In this document: positions 42,162 through 50,910 of the stretch, piece after piece
How the letters are laid out: the number at the start of each line of letters is the position of its first letter
How positions within the stretch are numbered: position 1 is the stretch's first letter
DNA from: an uncultured Lachnospiraceae bacterium
GTDB taxonomy: Bacteria > Bacillota > Clostridia > Lachnospirales > Lachnospiraceae
DNA length: 64,000 nucleotides
NCBI GenBank assembly: GCA_958402795.1
Contig: CATXUX010000005.1
Span: forward strand, 1 to 64,000
Direction: 5' to 3'
Program-made: the position numbers and the translations under genes
Notes under the pieces: generated by a model
Databases searched by the model: none
What the model was told of the DNA's origin: nothing
Seen by the model: the letters and a program-made list of their open reading frames with translations, nothing else

Positions 42162-42198
42162 TGGCCCCTCTTTATATACACATTGACTGATAAGAATG

Positions 42199-42243
42199 CC
42201 CGGAGTCCGGTGCGGAGAAGAATTCGCCCGGCTCCGGGTTTTT
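42199..42243 (+). terminator. Terminator after hsp20
   Basis: CCCGGAG (42199-42205) with CTCCGGG (42232-42238), then five T. Confidence 0.8.
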
Positions 42244-42336
42244 GTGTACTCTGTTTTCATATTTTCCCCAAAATAAATACTTTGGTATTGTGAAAAATGA
42301 ACAAAAATACTAAAAAAATTTAGCAAAATAGCATAA

Positions 42337-42365
42337 TTGACATACTAGCATGTAAGTTATATAAT
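42337..42365 (+). promoter_or_regulatory. Consensus promoter of the sugar ABC operon with an internal dyad
   Basis: TTGACA (42337-42342), 17 bases, TATAAT (42360-42365). The spacer holds ACATACTAGCATGT (42340-42353), 12 of 14 positions symmetric, a likely operator, possibly for the GntR regulator at 48822. Confidence 0.85.
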
Positions 42366-42394
42366 GTCATTAACAACCTAAAGGAGGATGAAAA

Positions 42395-43462
42395 ATGAAA
42401 AAAATGTTGGTAATGATGCTGTGTGCATCCATGGTATTTGGTCTGGGCGCGTGTGGGAACTCTTCTTCCGGAGACACCAAAGATGAGGCTGCCGAGTCAG
42501 GCAGTACATCGGAAAACGGCGGGTACAAAATCGGTTTTACGGATAACTACAATGGGAACAGTTATCATCAGTCGATGGAGACGTTTATGCAGGAAGCGGC
42601 GGACGAGCTAAAGGGAGAGGGATATATCAGTGAGCTGACGATCGTTGAGGCGAATCAGGACGCCGCGACTCAGATCTCCCAGATCGAGGATTTTATTATG
42701 CAGGATTATGATCTGATCGTTGTAGATCCATGTTCGACAAGTTCTCTGAACAGTGCAGTTCAGGAGGCCTGTGACGCAGAGATCCCGGTTCTGGTGATCA
42801 ACGACGGGCCGATTGATCTGGAGAATGAGTATTTGTATCAGTTGAATTTTGATTTTGTAGATCTGGCGCAGACACTGACAACAGAGGTGTGTGAGAAGAT
42901 CGGCGGAGAGGGCAAAATCATCGAACTTCGTGGTACTGCGGGAACGACCTGTGATACCGATATGCATCAGGGTGTGCTGAATGCGCTGGAAAATTATCCG
43001 GATGTAGAAGTCGTCGCTGAGATTTATACAGACTGGACAGGCTCCAAGGCACAGAGTGAACTGAACAGCGTGCTGCCGACACTGGATAAGGTGGATGGAC
43101 TTGTAACCCAGGGCGGAGACGCTTACGCGGCGGTTCAGGCATTTATCTCGGCAGGATATGAGGAACTTCCGGTGATCGCAGGCGATAACAGAGGGTCATT
43201 CCTGAAATGGTGGGCGACAGAGGCTCCGGAAGGATATGAGACCATTTCCGGTGCATGTAATCCGTGGGACGGAGCAATCGCAATGTATATCGCGGTGGAT
43301 ATTCTGAATGGGGAAGAGGTGGCAAATGAAATGAACTGCCCATTCGGATATGTAGAAGCAGAAAATGTTGCAGAGTATGCGGACATGGGCGAAGATGAAG
43401 TTGCGGCGACCACATACGACTGGGATACGATCAAATCGGAGATTGAAAATGGAAATAATTGA
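42395..43462 (+). CDS. Sugar-type ABC transporter substrate-binding lipoprotein
   Basis: 355 residues. Signal peptide with lipobox G-L-G-A-C (lipidated Cys20), Ser/Gly/Asp-rich linker, then a periplasmic-binding fold of the RbsB type: G-F-T-D-N-Y-N-G-N-S-Y-H, D-L-I-V-V-D-P-C-S-T, A-Q-S-E-L-N-S-V-L-P and V-D-G-L-V-T-Q-G-G-D-A-Y. Captures a small polar ligand (sugar, polyol or related) outside the membrane for the transporter genes downstream. AAAGGAGGATGAAAA precedes the ATG. Overlaps the cyclase gene. Confidence 0.93.
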   Translation: MKKMLVMMLCASMVFGLGACGNSSSGDTKDEAAESGSTSENGGYKIGFTDNYNGNSYHQSMETFMQEAADELKGEGYISELTIVEANQDAATQISQIEDFIMQDYDLIVVDPCSTSSLNSAVQEACDAEIPVLVINDGPIDLENEYLYQLNFDFVDLAQTLTTEVCEKIGGEGKIIELRGTAGTTCDTDMHQGVLNALENYPDVEVVAEIYTDWTGSKAQSELNSVLPTLDKVDGLVTQGGDAYAAVQAFISAGYEELPVIAGDNRGSFLKWWATEAPEGYETISGACNPWDGAIAMYIAVDILNGEEVANEMNCPFGYVEAENVAEYADMGEDEVAATTYDWDTIKSEIENGNN

Positions 43463-44159
43463 ACTGGTAAATGCAATATTGGAACGGGCGCAGTTTGTCG
43501 ATATGACAAGAATGCTGGAAGTGGGTATGCCGTCATGGCCTACCCAGCCGCCCTTTGAGGCAGAGACGATTGAGTCGCAGGAGAAGGGAGATATTTCATA
43601 TTTCCGGAAAATCGTGATGTGCGAGCATACAGGGACTCATATTGATGCCGGGTGTCATTTTGTGCCGGGAAAAGAAAGTATTGATGAAGTTCCGGTTACG
43701 CAGGTTATCGGAAGGGCCTTGAATATTGACGCGACGGATACGGCGCCGTGTGGAGTGGCGTCTGTGGAAAAGGTAAAAGCCTTTGAAGAGAAATACGGAA
43801 GCGTCCGCGAGGGCGATATCGTCTTTTTCCGGTTTGGCTGGGATGAAAAATACGGAACCGGCGCGTACATGAAAGACTGGCCGGGGATCTCACTGGATGT
43901 GGGAAAATATCTGCACGAAAAAGGCGTAAAAGCGATCGGATGTGACTGCATGGCGCTGGATGCATTTGGAAGCGGGGATCCGAACCACCCGTATCTGCTT
44001 GGGAACAGCGTAAATATTCTGGAAAATGTAGATAAGCTGGGAGAACTTCCTCCTGTGTTTTCTGTGATCGGACTGCCGTGTAAGTTTAAAGATGGTTCTG
44101 GCGCCCCGATCAGACTGATTGCGATGGTGGAAAAGGAGGTGGGAGGCCGTGGAGCGTAA
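43449..44159 (+). CDS. Cyclase family (kynurenine-formamidase-like) hydrolase
   Basis: 236 residues from ATG 43449, which overlaps the lipoprotein stop. The metal-binding motif H-T-G-T-H-I-D-A-G-C-H-F (about 56-67) defines the family, with early V-D-M-T-R-M-L-E-V-G-M-P-S-W and late G-S-G-A-P-I-R-L-I-A. Known members hydrolyse formamides or cyclic intermediates and include isatin hydrolase and KynB; the substrate is probably linked to what the ABC system imports. No Trp-catabolic genes are nearby, so a true kynurenine role is unlikely. Confidence 0.88.
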   Translation: MEIIELVNAILERAQFVDMTRMLEVGMPSWPTQPPFEAETIESQEKGDISYFRKIVMCEHTGTHIDAGCHFVPGKESIDEVPVTQVIGRALNIDATDTAPCGVASVEKVKAFEEKYGSVREGDIVFFRFGWDEKYGTGAYMKDWPGISLDVGKYLHEKGVKAIGCDCMALDAFGSGDPNHPYLLGNSVNILENVDKLGELPPVFSVIGLPCKFKDGSGAPIRLIAMVEKEVGGRGA

Positions 44160-46602
44160 AGAAAATCAACAGCCGTATCTGAGGCTGGAAAAGATTGATA
44201 AGACTTTCGGTATTACGAAGGCTCTGCAGGGAGTAACACTGGATATCTTTGCAGGGGAAGTTGTTGGTCTGGTCGGACCGAATGGCGCCGGAAAATCGAC
44301 ACTGATGAAAGTTCTCACGGGGATTCTTCCGCCGACCGACGGGGCGGTGATCGTGGAAGGACAGGCCGTGGAACACTACAGCGCGAAAAATGCAAAGCAG
44401 GCGGGGATTGCCTGTGCATACCAGGATCTGTCGTTATGTACCAATTTAAGTGTTTATGAGAACTTCGCGATGCCAAATGTCAGCCACAGACTGTTTGATA
44501 AACCGGGGTGGAGAAAAGAAGCAAAAGAGAATGCAAAGACGCTTCTGGAAACGTATTTTCCGGGAAACGGGATCGATGTGACAAAGCCGGTTGACAAGCT
44601 GAGTCTCGCCGACCAGCAGATCGTAGAAATCTGTAAAACGCTGATGACAGATAACCTGAAAATCCTGATCCTTGATGAGCCGACAAGCGCGCTGTCAACA
44701 GATAAGGCGCGGCAGCTTCATGAAGTTGTCGCCCAGTTAAGCGCAAGAGGCGTGGCAGTGATCTACATTTCTCATAAACTGGATGAGATCGGGATCGTGT
44801 CGGACCGGATCGTTATTTTGCGAAATGGTCAGAATGTCGGTGAGTTCCGCTCTGAATCCGTGTCACAGGAATCCCTGGTCGAGCTGATGGGCGGAGGGAA
44901 AAAAGAAAAAAAGGAAAAGGCAAACAAAGAAGAGACGTTTGGCGAGAATCTGGTGGAGATCCGGGGACTTACGACCAGAGAACTCTGCGATATCAATCTG
45001 CATGTCAGAAAAGGAGAAATCCTTGGGATTTCCGGACTGGCAGGCTCCGGACAGCAGGAACTGCTGCAGGCGATCTATGAGGCCCGCAAACATATCGGGA
45101 CGGCAGGAAAAAACGGGGTGCAGATCAACAGTACAATTGCCTACGTATCCGGCGACCGGACGAAAGAAGGAATCTTTCCGCTGTGGGACATCCGGAACAA
45201 CATTCTGGCTGCCAATTTCGACCGGGTGAAAGGAAAACTGCTTCTGGATAAGAAGAAGTGTGATGAATCAGCGACCTACTGGTATGACAAACTGAAATTC
45301 CGGGCGGAAGGAATCGGCAGTAATATTATGTCCCTCTCAGGCGGAAATCAGCAGAAAGCGCTGATCGCGCGGGGAATTGCATCCGAGGCGGATATTATTA
45401 TCCTGAATGATCCGACCGCAGGCGTTGATATCGGGACAAAGCAGGATATCTATGATCTGCTGGATGAAGTGAAGCAGATGGGAAAAGCTGTGATCCTTTA
45501 TTCTACGGAGGATGCAGAGATTGAAATCTGCGACCGGGCCTATATCATGCATGACGGTGCGATCACGGAAGAACTTGTAGGCGATGGGATTACCGTATCC
45601 AATATCGTCACTGCATCGTTCAAAAAAGTAGAAAAGAAAAAAGCGGATGAAAAGAAACCGAATATGTTCAGCAGACTGTTTAGCTCCAGGCTTGCACTGC
45701 CGCTTCTGACGATGATTCTCATCTTTGCAGCAAATGTAATGAATAATCCGAATATGCTTTCTTATCTGGGACTTCGGATGAAACTGAATTCTACGCTTCC
45801 GTTGATTTTTGCTGCTCTGGGACAGATGTTCATCATTTTGTCGGGGGACTGTGATATGGGAAATGGCTATTCGATCGCGCTGGTCAATGTCATTGTCGGT
45901 GTGATCCTGACAGGTAATCCGCTTGTCGGTCTGGTTGGTCTCTTAATCTTCATCGGGGCATATATGGGAATGGCAGCGCTGATCCATCTGCGGAATATTC
46001 CGGCGATCGTGGTGACGCTGGGTGCGCAGTTTGTGTGGTATGGAATCGCGCTGATTATCTGCCCGACTCCGGGAGGAAGCTGTCCGGAATGGATCTCCGC
46101 ATTTCTGCGGATCCAGACGCCGCTGATCCCGCTTCCGATCCTGATCGCGGCGGCAGCCGGCCTGGCATGCTGGTTTCTCTTATACCGCTGCCGCTATGGA
46201 ATGGTGATGCGGGGGATCGGAAATAATCCGAATTCCGTAGAGCGTTCCGGATGGAGCTATCTGACTGCGAAGGTTACGAATTATGGAATGGCGGGACTGA
46301 TGGTTGTGCTGGCAGGAATTACCTTCACCGCGTCCTGTAACGGGGCGGATGCGAACAGCTCTGTCAACTACTGTATGTTATCTATTGCGACGGTAATCCT
46401 GGGCGGCTGTGAAATGGCAGGCGGGGTTGTAGAACCGGTCGGAGTGGTTGTGGCGGCGGTTGCAATGAATTTGATCAATTCGCTGCTTACAGCATTGAAA
46501 GTAGATTCCAATTATCAGACTGCAATCATCGGTTTGATTTTGATCGCCGTGCTTTCATTCAAATTTATACTGCGCAGAAGGGAGGCCGCTAAGAATGAAT
46601 AA
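44149..46602 (+). CDS. Fused sugar ABC transporter ATPase (two ABC domains) and RbsC-type permease
   Basis: 817 residues from GTG 44149, nine bases after AAGGAGG and overlapping the cyclase stop. Domain 1: Walker A GPNGAGKST (near 42-50), signature L-S-L-A-D-Q-Q, Walker B LILDEPTSAL. Domain 2: degenerate P-loop GISGLAGSGQQE, signature LSGGNQQKALIARG, Walker B LNDPTAGVD. After a charged linker (about 490-505) come about eight helices of a BPD_transp_2 permease, with G-D-C-D-M-G-N-G-Y-S-I-A-L and R-G-I-G-N-N-P. In most bacteria these are separate RbsA and RbsC proteins. The length shows a true fusion with no frameshift. Confidence 0.92.
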   Translation: MERKENQQPYLRLEKIDKTFGITKALQGVTLDIFAGEVVGLVGPNGAGKSTLMKVLTGILPPTDGAVIVEGQAVEHYSAKNAKQAGIACAYQDLSLCTNLSVYENFAMPNVSHRLFDKPGWRKEAKENAKTLLETYFPGNGIDVTKPVDKLSLADQQIVEICKTLMTDNLKILILDEPTSALSTDKARQLHEVVAQLSARGVAVIYISHKLDEIGIVSDRIVILRNGQNVGEFRSESVSQESLVELMGGGKKEKKEKANKEETFGENLVEIRGLTTRELCDINLHVRKGEILGISGLAGSGQQELLQAIYEARKHIGTAGKNGVQINSTIAYVSGDRTKEGIFPLWDIRNNILAANFDRVKGKLLLDKKKCDESATYWYDKLKFRAEGIGSNIMSLSGGNQQKALIARGIASEADIIILNDPTAGVDIGTKQDIYDLLDEVKQMGKAVILYSTEDAEIEICDRAYIMHDGAITEELVGDGITVSNIVTASFKKVEKKKADEKKPNMFSRLFSSRLALPLLTMILIFAANVMNNPNMLSYLGLRMKLNSTLPLIFAALGQMFIILSGDCDMGNGYSIALVNVIVGVILTGNPLVGLVGLLIFIGAYMGMAALIHLRNIPAIVVTLGAQFVWYGIALIICPTPGGSCPEWISAFLRIQTPLIPLPILIAAAAGLACWFLLYRCRYGMVMRGIGNNPNSVERSGWSYLTAKVTNYGMAGLMVVLAGITFTASCNGADANSSVNYCMLSIATVILGGCEMAGGVVEPVGVVVAAVAMNLINSLLTALKVDSNYQTAIIGLILIAVLSFKFILRRREAAKNE

Positions 46603-47536
46603 GATAAAAGAAATTACACAGAAAAATGCGTGTATCTGGCCTGCATTGGGAAGCGTCCTGCTGTTTCTGGCAATTACGGCGGTCACCGGAAACTTTAATT
46701 TAAGTGTTATTTCTTCCTGCGCGAAGCTGTGTGTATTTGCCCTGCTTCTGGGACTGGGGCAGATGATCGTTGTTACGAGCGGCGATGGTGCGATCGACCT
46801 GTCGCAGAAATATATCCTGACTCTGACGGCTTATGTTTCCTGCACGGTGATGGAGAAAAATATCGTGCTTGGACTGCTGGCGGCGATTATTGTGGGGGCG
46901 TTGTGCGGACTTTTAAGCTCCTGCATCAATGTATATCTGAAAATCCCGGCAATGATCACTACGCTGGCGACCGGATATCTGTTCTATACGGTGATCCTGG
47001 TCGTATCTTCAAAGTGGTCCAGTATTCCGGCAAAGGGATTTGTGGCATTTGTCAATAAAAATGTCTTTGGAATCAATATGATGACACTGGTATGTATTCT
47101 GGTTGCGGTTCTGCTGTGGTTCCTTCTGTACCGTACAAAATACGGGCATCATCTTCATGCGGTGGGACAGAAACGGGAAGCTGCAAGACTTGCGGGGATC
47201 AATGTCAGCCGGACGGTGGTGATCGCGTTTGTCATCAATGGTGCGTTGTGCGGACTCGCAGGCGCAATGGCGGCGGCGTATTGCGGCGGTGCAAATCAAG
47301 ATCTTGGAACGACGTATTTCCTGCCTTCTGTTGCGGCGGCATTTGTCGGCGGAACGAACGCGGCGGGAGGAAAATCCAGCGTTGTGGGCGTCAGTATCGG
47401 TGCGCTGATGATGACATTGATGTCTACATTTTTGAATGCGGCGAAGCTGGACGTGGGGATGCAGCGCCTGATCCAGGGAGTTTTCCTTGTGTTCCTGCTG
47501 GTCGTGGCAGTATCAGACGCCGCAAAAAAGAAGTGA
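46595..47536 (+). CDS. Second RbsC-type sugar ABC permease
   Basis: 313 residues, about nine helices, overlapping the fused protein by 8 bases (ATG 46595 behind GGGAGGCCGC). Contains V-V-T-S-G-D-G-A-I-D-L-S, IPAMITTLATG, H-L-H-A-V-G-Q-K-R-E-A-A-R-L-A-G-I, all typical of BPD_transp_2 permeases. It probably pairs with the permease half of the 44149 fusion to form the channel. Confidence 0.92.
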   Translation: MNKIKEITQKNACIWPALGSVLLFLAITAVTGNFNLSVISSCAKLCVFALLLGLGQMIVVTSGDGAIDLSQKYILTLTAYVSCTVMEKNIVLGLLAAIIVGALCGLLSSCINVYLKIPAMITTLATGYLFYTVILVVSSKWSSIPAKGFVAFVNKNVFGINMMTLVCILVAVLLWFLLYRTKYGHHLHAVGQKREAARLAGINVSRTVVIAFVINGALCGLAGAMAAAYCGGANQDLGTTYFLPSVAAAFVGGTNAAGGKSSVVGVSIGALMMTLMSTFLNAAKLDVGMQRLIQGVFLVFLLVVAVSDAAKKK

Positions 47537-47588
47537 CAGAGCTGGAGAAGCTGGCATGTACCAGCGTTGGAGTAGAAGGAGACAGAAC

Positions 47589-48614
47589 ATGAAAGCAGTA
47601 CAGATAAAAAAGGCAAATGAGCTTCGGATCGTAGAGATGGAGAAGCCGCAGATTGATAAAGAGAAGAATGTCTTGGTAAAAATGACGGCGGCAGGAATCT
47701 GCGGAAGTGATGTGGGAATTTACCATGGAACCAATGCGGCGGCGACATATCCGCGTGTGATCGGACATGAGATTGTCGGCGTGGTTGAGGAGACCGGAGA
47801 CGGCGTCAGTAAAGTAAAGCCGGGCGACAGAGTGATTATCGACCAGGTGACTGCATGCGGGCATTGTTATGCATGCAGAAAAGGACGGCCGAATGTGTGC
47901 GGAAACCTGCAGGTAAAGGGCGTACATATCGACGGAGGATACAGAGAATATATCGCAGTAAAAGAACAGGACTGCTATCTGCTTCCGGATACGCTCTCGG
48001 ACGAAGACGCGGTGATGATCGAGCCGACGACGATTGCGGTACAGTGCTGCAGCCGGGCGCAGGTAGAGAAGCAGGATACGGTTCTCCTGATCGGCGCGGG
48101 CGCACTGGGATGCAGTATTTTGCGAATCTTAAGGCTATATTCACCGGAACGGATCATCGTATCGGATATTGACGATGCGAAACTGGAAGAAGCGCTTCAA
48201 CATGGAGCGACGGATGTGATCAACAGTAAGAAAGAAGACGTTCCGGCACGCTGCCGGGAGCTGACAGACGGGTACGGCGTGACACTGACCATTGATGCGG
48301 CATGCGTAAAAGGAAGTCTTTTGACTGCATTGGAAGCAACCGGAAATGCCGGGCGCGTGATCACGCTGGGATTCAGTGTGGCGCCGGATGAGGTCAATCA
48401 GTTTTTGATCACCTCCAAGGAGCTGGATGTGCGTGGGAGCAGGCTTCAGAACTGTAAGTTTCAGGAGGTGATCGATCTGGTGAAAGAAGGAAAGGTCGAC
48501 CTGAACGGAAGTATTTCCCACCGCTTCCATTATCTTGATGCACAGAAGGCGTTTGATCTGGTGGACAGTCATGATCCGTCGATCAGAAAAATCGTGCTTA
48601 CCTTTGAGGACTGA
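47589..48614 (+). CDS. Zinc-dependent alcohol/polyol dehydrogenase (MDR family)
   Basis: 341 residues from ATG 47589 (GAAGGAGACAGAAC). Catalytic zinc: C in A-A-G-I-C-G-S-D, the H-E of R-V-I-G-H-E-I-V-G. Structural zinc: C-G-H-C-Y-A-C-R-K-G-R-P-N-V-C. Rossmann motif L-I-G-A-G-A-L-G-C (about 165-173). Resembles sorbitol, threonine and galactitol-phosphate dehydrogenases. As the last gene of the uptake operon it probably oxidises the imported polyol or sugar acid; the acceptor specificity is not visible. Confidence 0.9.
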   Translation: MKAVQIKKANELRIVEMEKPQIDKEKNVLVKMTAAGICGSDVGIYHGTNAAATYPRVIGHEIVGVVEETGDGVSKVKPGDRVIIDQVTACGHCYACRKGRPNVCGNLQVKGVHIDGGYREYIAVKEQDCYLLPDTLSDEDAVMIEPTTIAVQCCSRAQVEKQDTVLLIGAGALGCSILRILRLYSPERIIVSDIDDAKLEEALQHGATDVINSKKEDVPARCRELTDGYGVTLTIDAACVKGSLLTALEATGNAGRVITLGFSVAPDEVNQFLITSKELDVRGSRLQNCKFQEVIDLVKEGKVDLNGSISHRFHYLDAQKAFDLVDSHDPSIRKIVLTFED

Positions 48615-48633
48615 CGCATGAAAAGGAGGATAA

Positions 48634-48656
48634 AAGGCGGCTCTGCCGTCTTTTTC
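48634..48656 (+). terminator. Terminator of the sugar operon
   Basis: AAAGGCGG…CCGTCTTTTT with loop CTCTG; short stem with A- and T-rich flanks. Confidence 0.6.
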
Positions 48657-48699
48657 CATATATAGAGGGAATTTGTGGAAAATTTGTCGATTTCGTATC

Positions 48700-48729
48700 T
48701 TGACGGAACGGGGAGAAAAGGGGGATAAT
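48700..48729 (+). promoter_or_regulatory. Promoter of the GntR regulator
   Basis: TTGACG (48700-48705), 18 bases, GATAAT (48724-48729). Confidence 0.6.
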
Positions 48730-48821
48730 AGACAGTAAGTTGGTGGGAAAAAGAGGATAGACCGGATGCACCGGATCTGGCTATTGCCTTTATGAATAAG
48801 AAAAGAATCGGAGAATGTTTT

Positions 48822-49499
48822 ATGCATGTATCAGAACGGTTGAAACGAGAGAGCAGTAAAGAATATGCGGTGCGGGTGATCCGTGAGAATATCATCAGTC
48901 TGGAGCTGGAACCGGGGGCGCATGTCAGTGCGAATGAACTGGCGGCCGAGATCGGCGTATCCAGAGGCCCGATCCGGGAGGCGCTGAACGAACTGAGCAG
49001 GATTGGCATCGTGGAGGTATATCCGCAGAGCGGCTGTAAGATATCACTGATTGATTATACTCTGGTAGAGCAGTGCCGGTTTCTGCGCAATACACTGGAA
49101 TGCGCGGTAGTAAAAGAGGCATGCCGGGTGATCACGCAGGAAGGGTTTATGAAGCTGCAGGAGAATACACGGCTTCAGGAATTTTATCTGGAGAACCACC
49201 AGAAAGACGAACTGCTGAAGATGGACAATGCGTTTCACAAAATGTTGTTTCAGATGACGAATAAGATGGAGATTTATTCTCTGATGAAAAACTTCGATAT
49301 TCATTTTGACCGGATCCGGAGCGTGTCTATCCGTGCGGTAAAGGAACTGAAGATCGTAGAGGATCATAAGCGGATCGTGGAAGCGATCGTTGCGAAGAAC
49401 GAGGAGCTGGCCGCGCAGATCATGGATAAGCATTTAAACCGCGACAAGATAGACAAGGATGAACTGCGTGCGATGTATGGAGCATATTTCAAGGAATAA
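48822..49499 (+). CDS. GntR-family regulator with FCD ligand domain
   Basis: 225 residues from ATG 48822 (GGAGAATGTTTT upstream). HTH: L-A-A-E-I-G-V-S-R-G-P-I-R-E-A-L-N-E-L, then G-I-V-E-V-Y-P-Q-S-G wing. FCD domain from about 90 with D-N-A-F-H-K-M-L-F and H-K-R-I-V-E-A-I, which supply metal-binding His residues. Such regulators respond to sugar acids or related metabolites, fitting control of the 42395-48614 operon just upstream. Confidence 0.92.
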   Translation: MHVSERLKRESSKEYAVRVIRENIISLELEPGAHVSANELAAEIGVSRGPIREALNELSRIGIVEVYPQSGCKISLIDYTLVEQCRFLRNTLECAVVKEACRVITQEGFMKLQENTRLQEFYLENHQKDELLKMDNAFHKMLFQMTNKMEIYSLMKNFDIHFDRIRSVSIRAVKELKIVEDHKRIVEAIVAKNEELAAQIMDKHLNRDKIDKDELRAMYGAYFKE

Positions 49500-49543
49500 G
49501 AAGCCGGCGAGGTACATATTTCATAAAAGACAGTTTCGGGAAG

Positions 49544-49585
49544 AGAACATCTGTGTAAGGAGATTTCGCAGATGTTCTTTATTTT
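49544..49585 (+). terminator. Terminator between gntR and the fatty-acid operon
   Basis: AGAACATCTG (49544-49553) with CAGATGTTCT (49569-49578), followed by TTATTTT. Confidence 0.85.
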
Positions 49586-49587
49586 GC

Positions 49588-49615
49588 TTGACAAATAGTT
49601 TTACCGTGATATAAT
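49588..49615 (+). promoter_or_regulatory. Promoter of the fatty-acid operon
   Basis: TTGACA (49588-49593), 16 bases, TATAAT (49610-49615), close to consensus as expected for an essential biosynthetic operon. Confidence 0.85.
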
Positions 49616-49636
49616 TTGAAAGTCAAAACATTTGAT
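49615..49636 (+). promoter_or_regulatory. Candidate FabT-type operator
   Basis: TTTGA-AAG-TCAAA (49615-49627) is a 5-3-5 palindrome directly after the -10, with a further ATTTGAT at 49630-49636. TTTGA/TCAAA half sites resemble operators of MarR-type fatty-acid regulators (FabT), and such a regulator gene lies at the operon end. Confidence 0.45.
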
Positions 49637-49667
49637 GCTAAAAATAAAAACAGAAGGAAGCAGGAGT

Positions 49668-50630
49668 ATGGTTGGAAAAATATGTGGAACGGGTTCCTTT
49701 GCTCCCGCACAGGTCTGGGATAACCAGATGCTCTCGCAAAAGGTAGAGACCAGTGATGAATGGATCCGGGAGCGGACCGGCGTGGAGAGAAGACATATTA
49801 TACAGGACGAAACTACGGCGGATCTGGCGTCGGCGGCTGCAAAAGCGGCGCTTGAAAACGCGGAGGTGGACGCTGCGGAGGTGGAACTGATTATTGTGGC
49901 GACGGTCTCCCCGGACCGGCTGATGCCATGCACCGCGTGTGAGGTACAAAAGCGGATCGGTGCCGTACATGCAGTCTGTTTTGACCTGAACGCGGCGTGC
50001 ACCGGTTTTTTGTTTGCACTGAATACGGCGCAGGCTTATATCGGGCAGGGATTGTTCCGGACGGCTGTTGTGATCGGCGCGGAGAGCATGTCGAACCTGA
50101 CAGACTGGAACGACCGTGCAACTTGTATCCTGTTCGGGGACGGCGCGGGAGCAGTGGTACTGAAGGCGTCTGAGGAAGGAATTTACGCTCAGGTGTCTCA
50201 TTCAGACGGAAGCCGTGGGGACGTGCTGACCTGTACCAGCCGGAATCAGGCGGGATATGAAGGAAACCCGGAAGCGGCGGAAACGTATATCCGGATGGAT
50301 GGAAGAGCGGTATTCCAGTTTGCCGTATCCAAAGTGCCGGAGGTGATCCGGGAGCTTCTTGCCGGACAGGCGATGCGGCCGGAGCAGATTGACTGTTACC
50401 TGCTTCATCAGGCGAACGAGCGTATCGTCCGGGCAGTGGCAAAAAGACTTGGCGTGGGAATGGAAAAGTTTCCGGTCAATATGGCGGAATACGGGAATAC
50501 TTCTTCCGCCAGCATTCCGATCCTGCTGGATGAGATGAACCGGCAGGGGAGATTAAAACGGGGGGATTATCTGATCCTCTCCGGATTCGGCGGCGGGTTG
50601 TCCTATGGGGCAAGTCTGATGCGCTGGTGA
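49668..50630 (+). CDS. fabH: Beta-ketoacyl-ACP synthase III
   Basis: 320 residues from ATG 49668 behind GAAGCAGGAGT; earlier in-frame starts have no ribosome site. Catalytic triad: Cys111 in N-A-A-C-T-G-F, His in L-H-Q-A-N-E-R-I, Asn in Y-G-N-T-S-S-A-S. Condenses acetyl- or branched acyl-CoA with malonyl-ACP to start each fatty acid in the cytosol. First gene of the operon. Confidence 0.97.
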   Translation: MVGKICGTGSFAPAQVWDNQMLSQKVETSDEWIRERTGVERRHIIQDETTADLASAAAKAALENAEVDAAEVELIIVATVSPDRLMPCTACEVQKRIGAVHAVCFDLNAACTGFLFALNTAQAYIGQGLFRTAVVIGAESMSNLTDWNDRATCILFGDGAGAVVLKASEEGIYAQVSHSDGSRGDVLTCTSRNQAGYEGNPEAAETYIRMDGRAVFQFAVSKVPEVIRELLAGQAMRPEQIDCYLLHQANERIVRAVAKRLGVGMEKFPVNMAEYGNTSSASIPILLDEMNRQGRLKRGDYLILSGFGGGLSYGASLMRW

Positions 50631-50672
50631 TATTTAGAACAAACAGTATAAAAGAGAAGAGGAGAAAAAAGC

Positions 50673-50897
50673 ATGTTAGAGAAAATCAAAGAAATTGTGG
50701 CGGAAGCATTGAGCGCAGAGGCGGACGAACTGACGGCAGACACGTCTTTCATTGACGATCTGGAAGCGGATTCCCTGGATCTGTTTGAAATGGTGATGTC
50801 GCTGGAGGATGAGTTTGGTGTGCAGATCCCGACGGAAGATCTGGAACAGTTGAAGACAATCGGAGATGTAGAAACCTATATCCGTGAGCATAAATAG
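50673..50897 (+). CDS. acpP: Acyl carrier protein
   Basis: 74 residues, acidic, four-helix size. The phosphopantetheine site is Ser34 in L-E-A-D-S-L-D. Carries the growing acyl chain between the operon's enzymes. GAAGAGGAG precedes the ATG; fabK follows 13 bases later. Confidence 0.96.
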   Translation: MLEKIKEIVAEALSAEADELTADTSFIDDLEADSLDLFEMVMSLEDEFGVQIPTEDLEQLKTIGDVETYIREHK

Positions 50898-50910
50898 GAG
50901 GCAAGGTTAA

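Noticed and set aside
43449..44159. Kynurenine catabolic operon
   Set aside because: Only the cyclase-family protein fits; no tryptophan dioxygenase or kynureninase nearby, and the setting is a transport operon.
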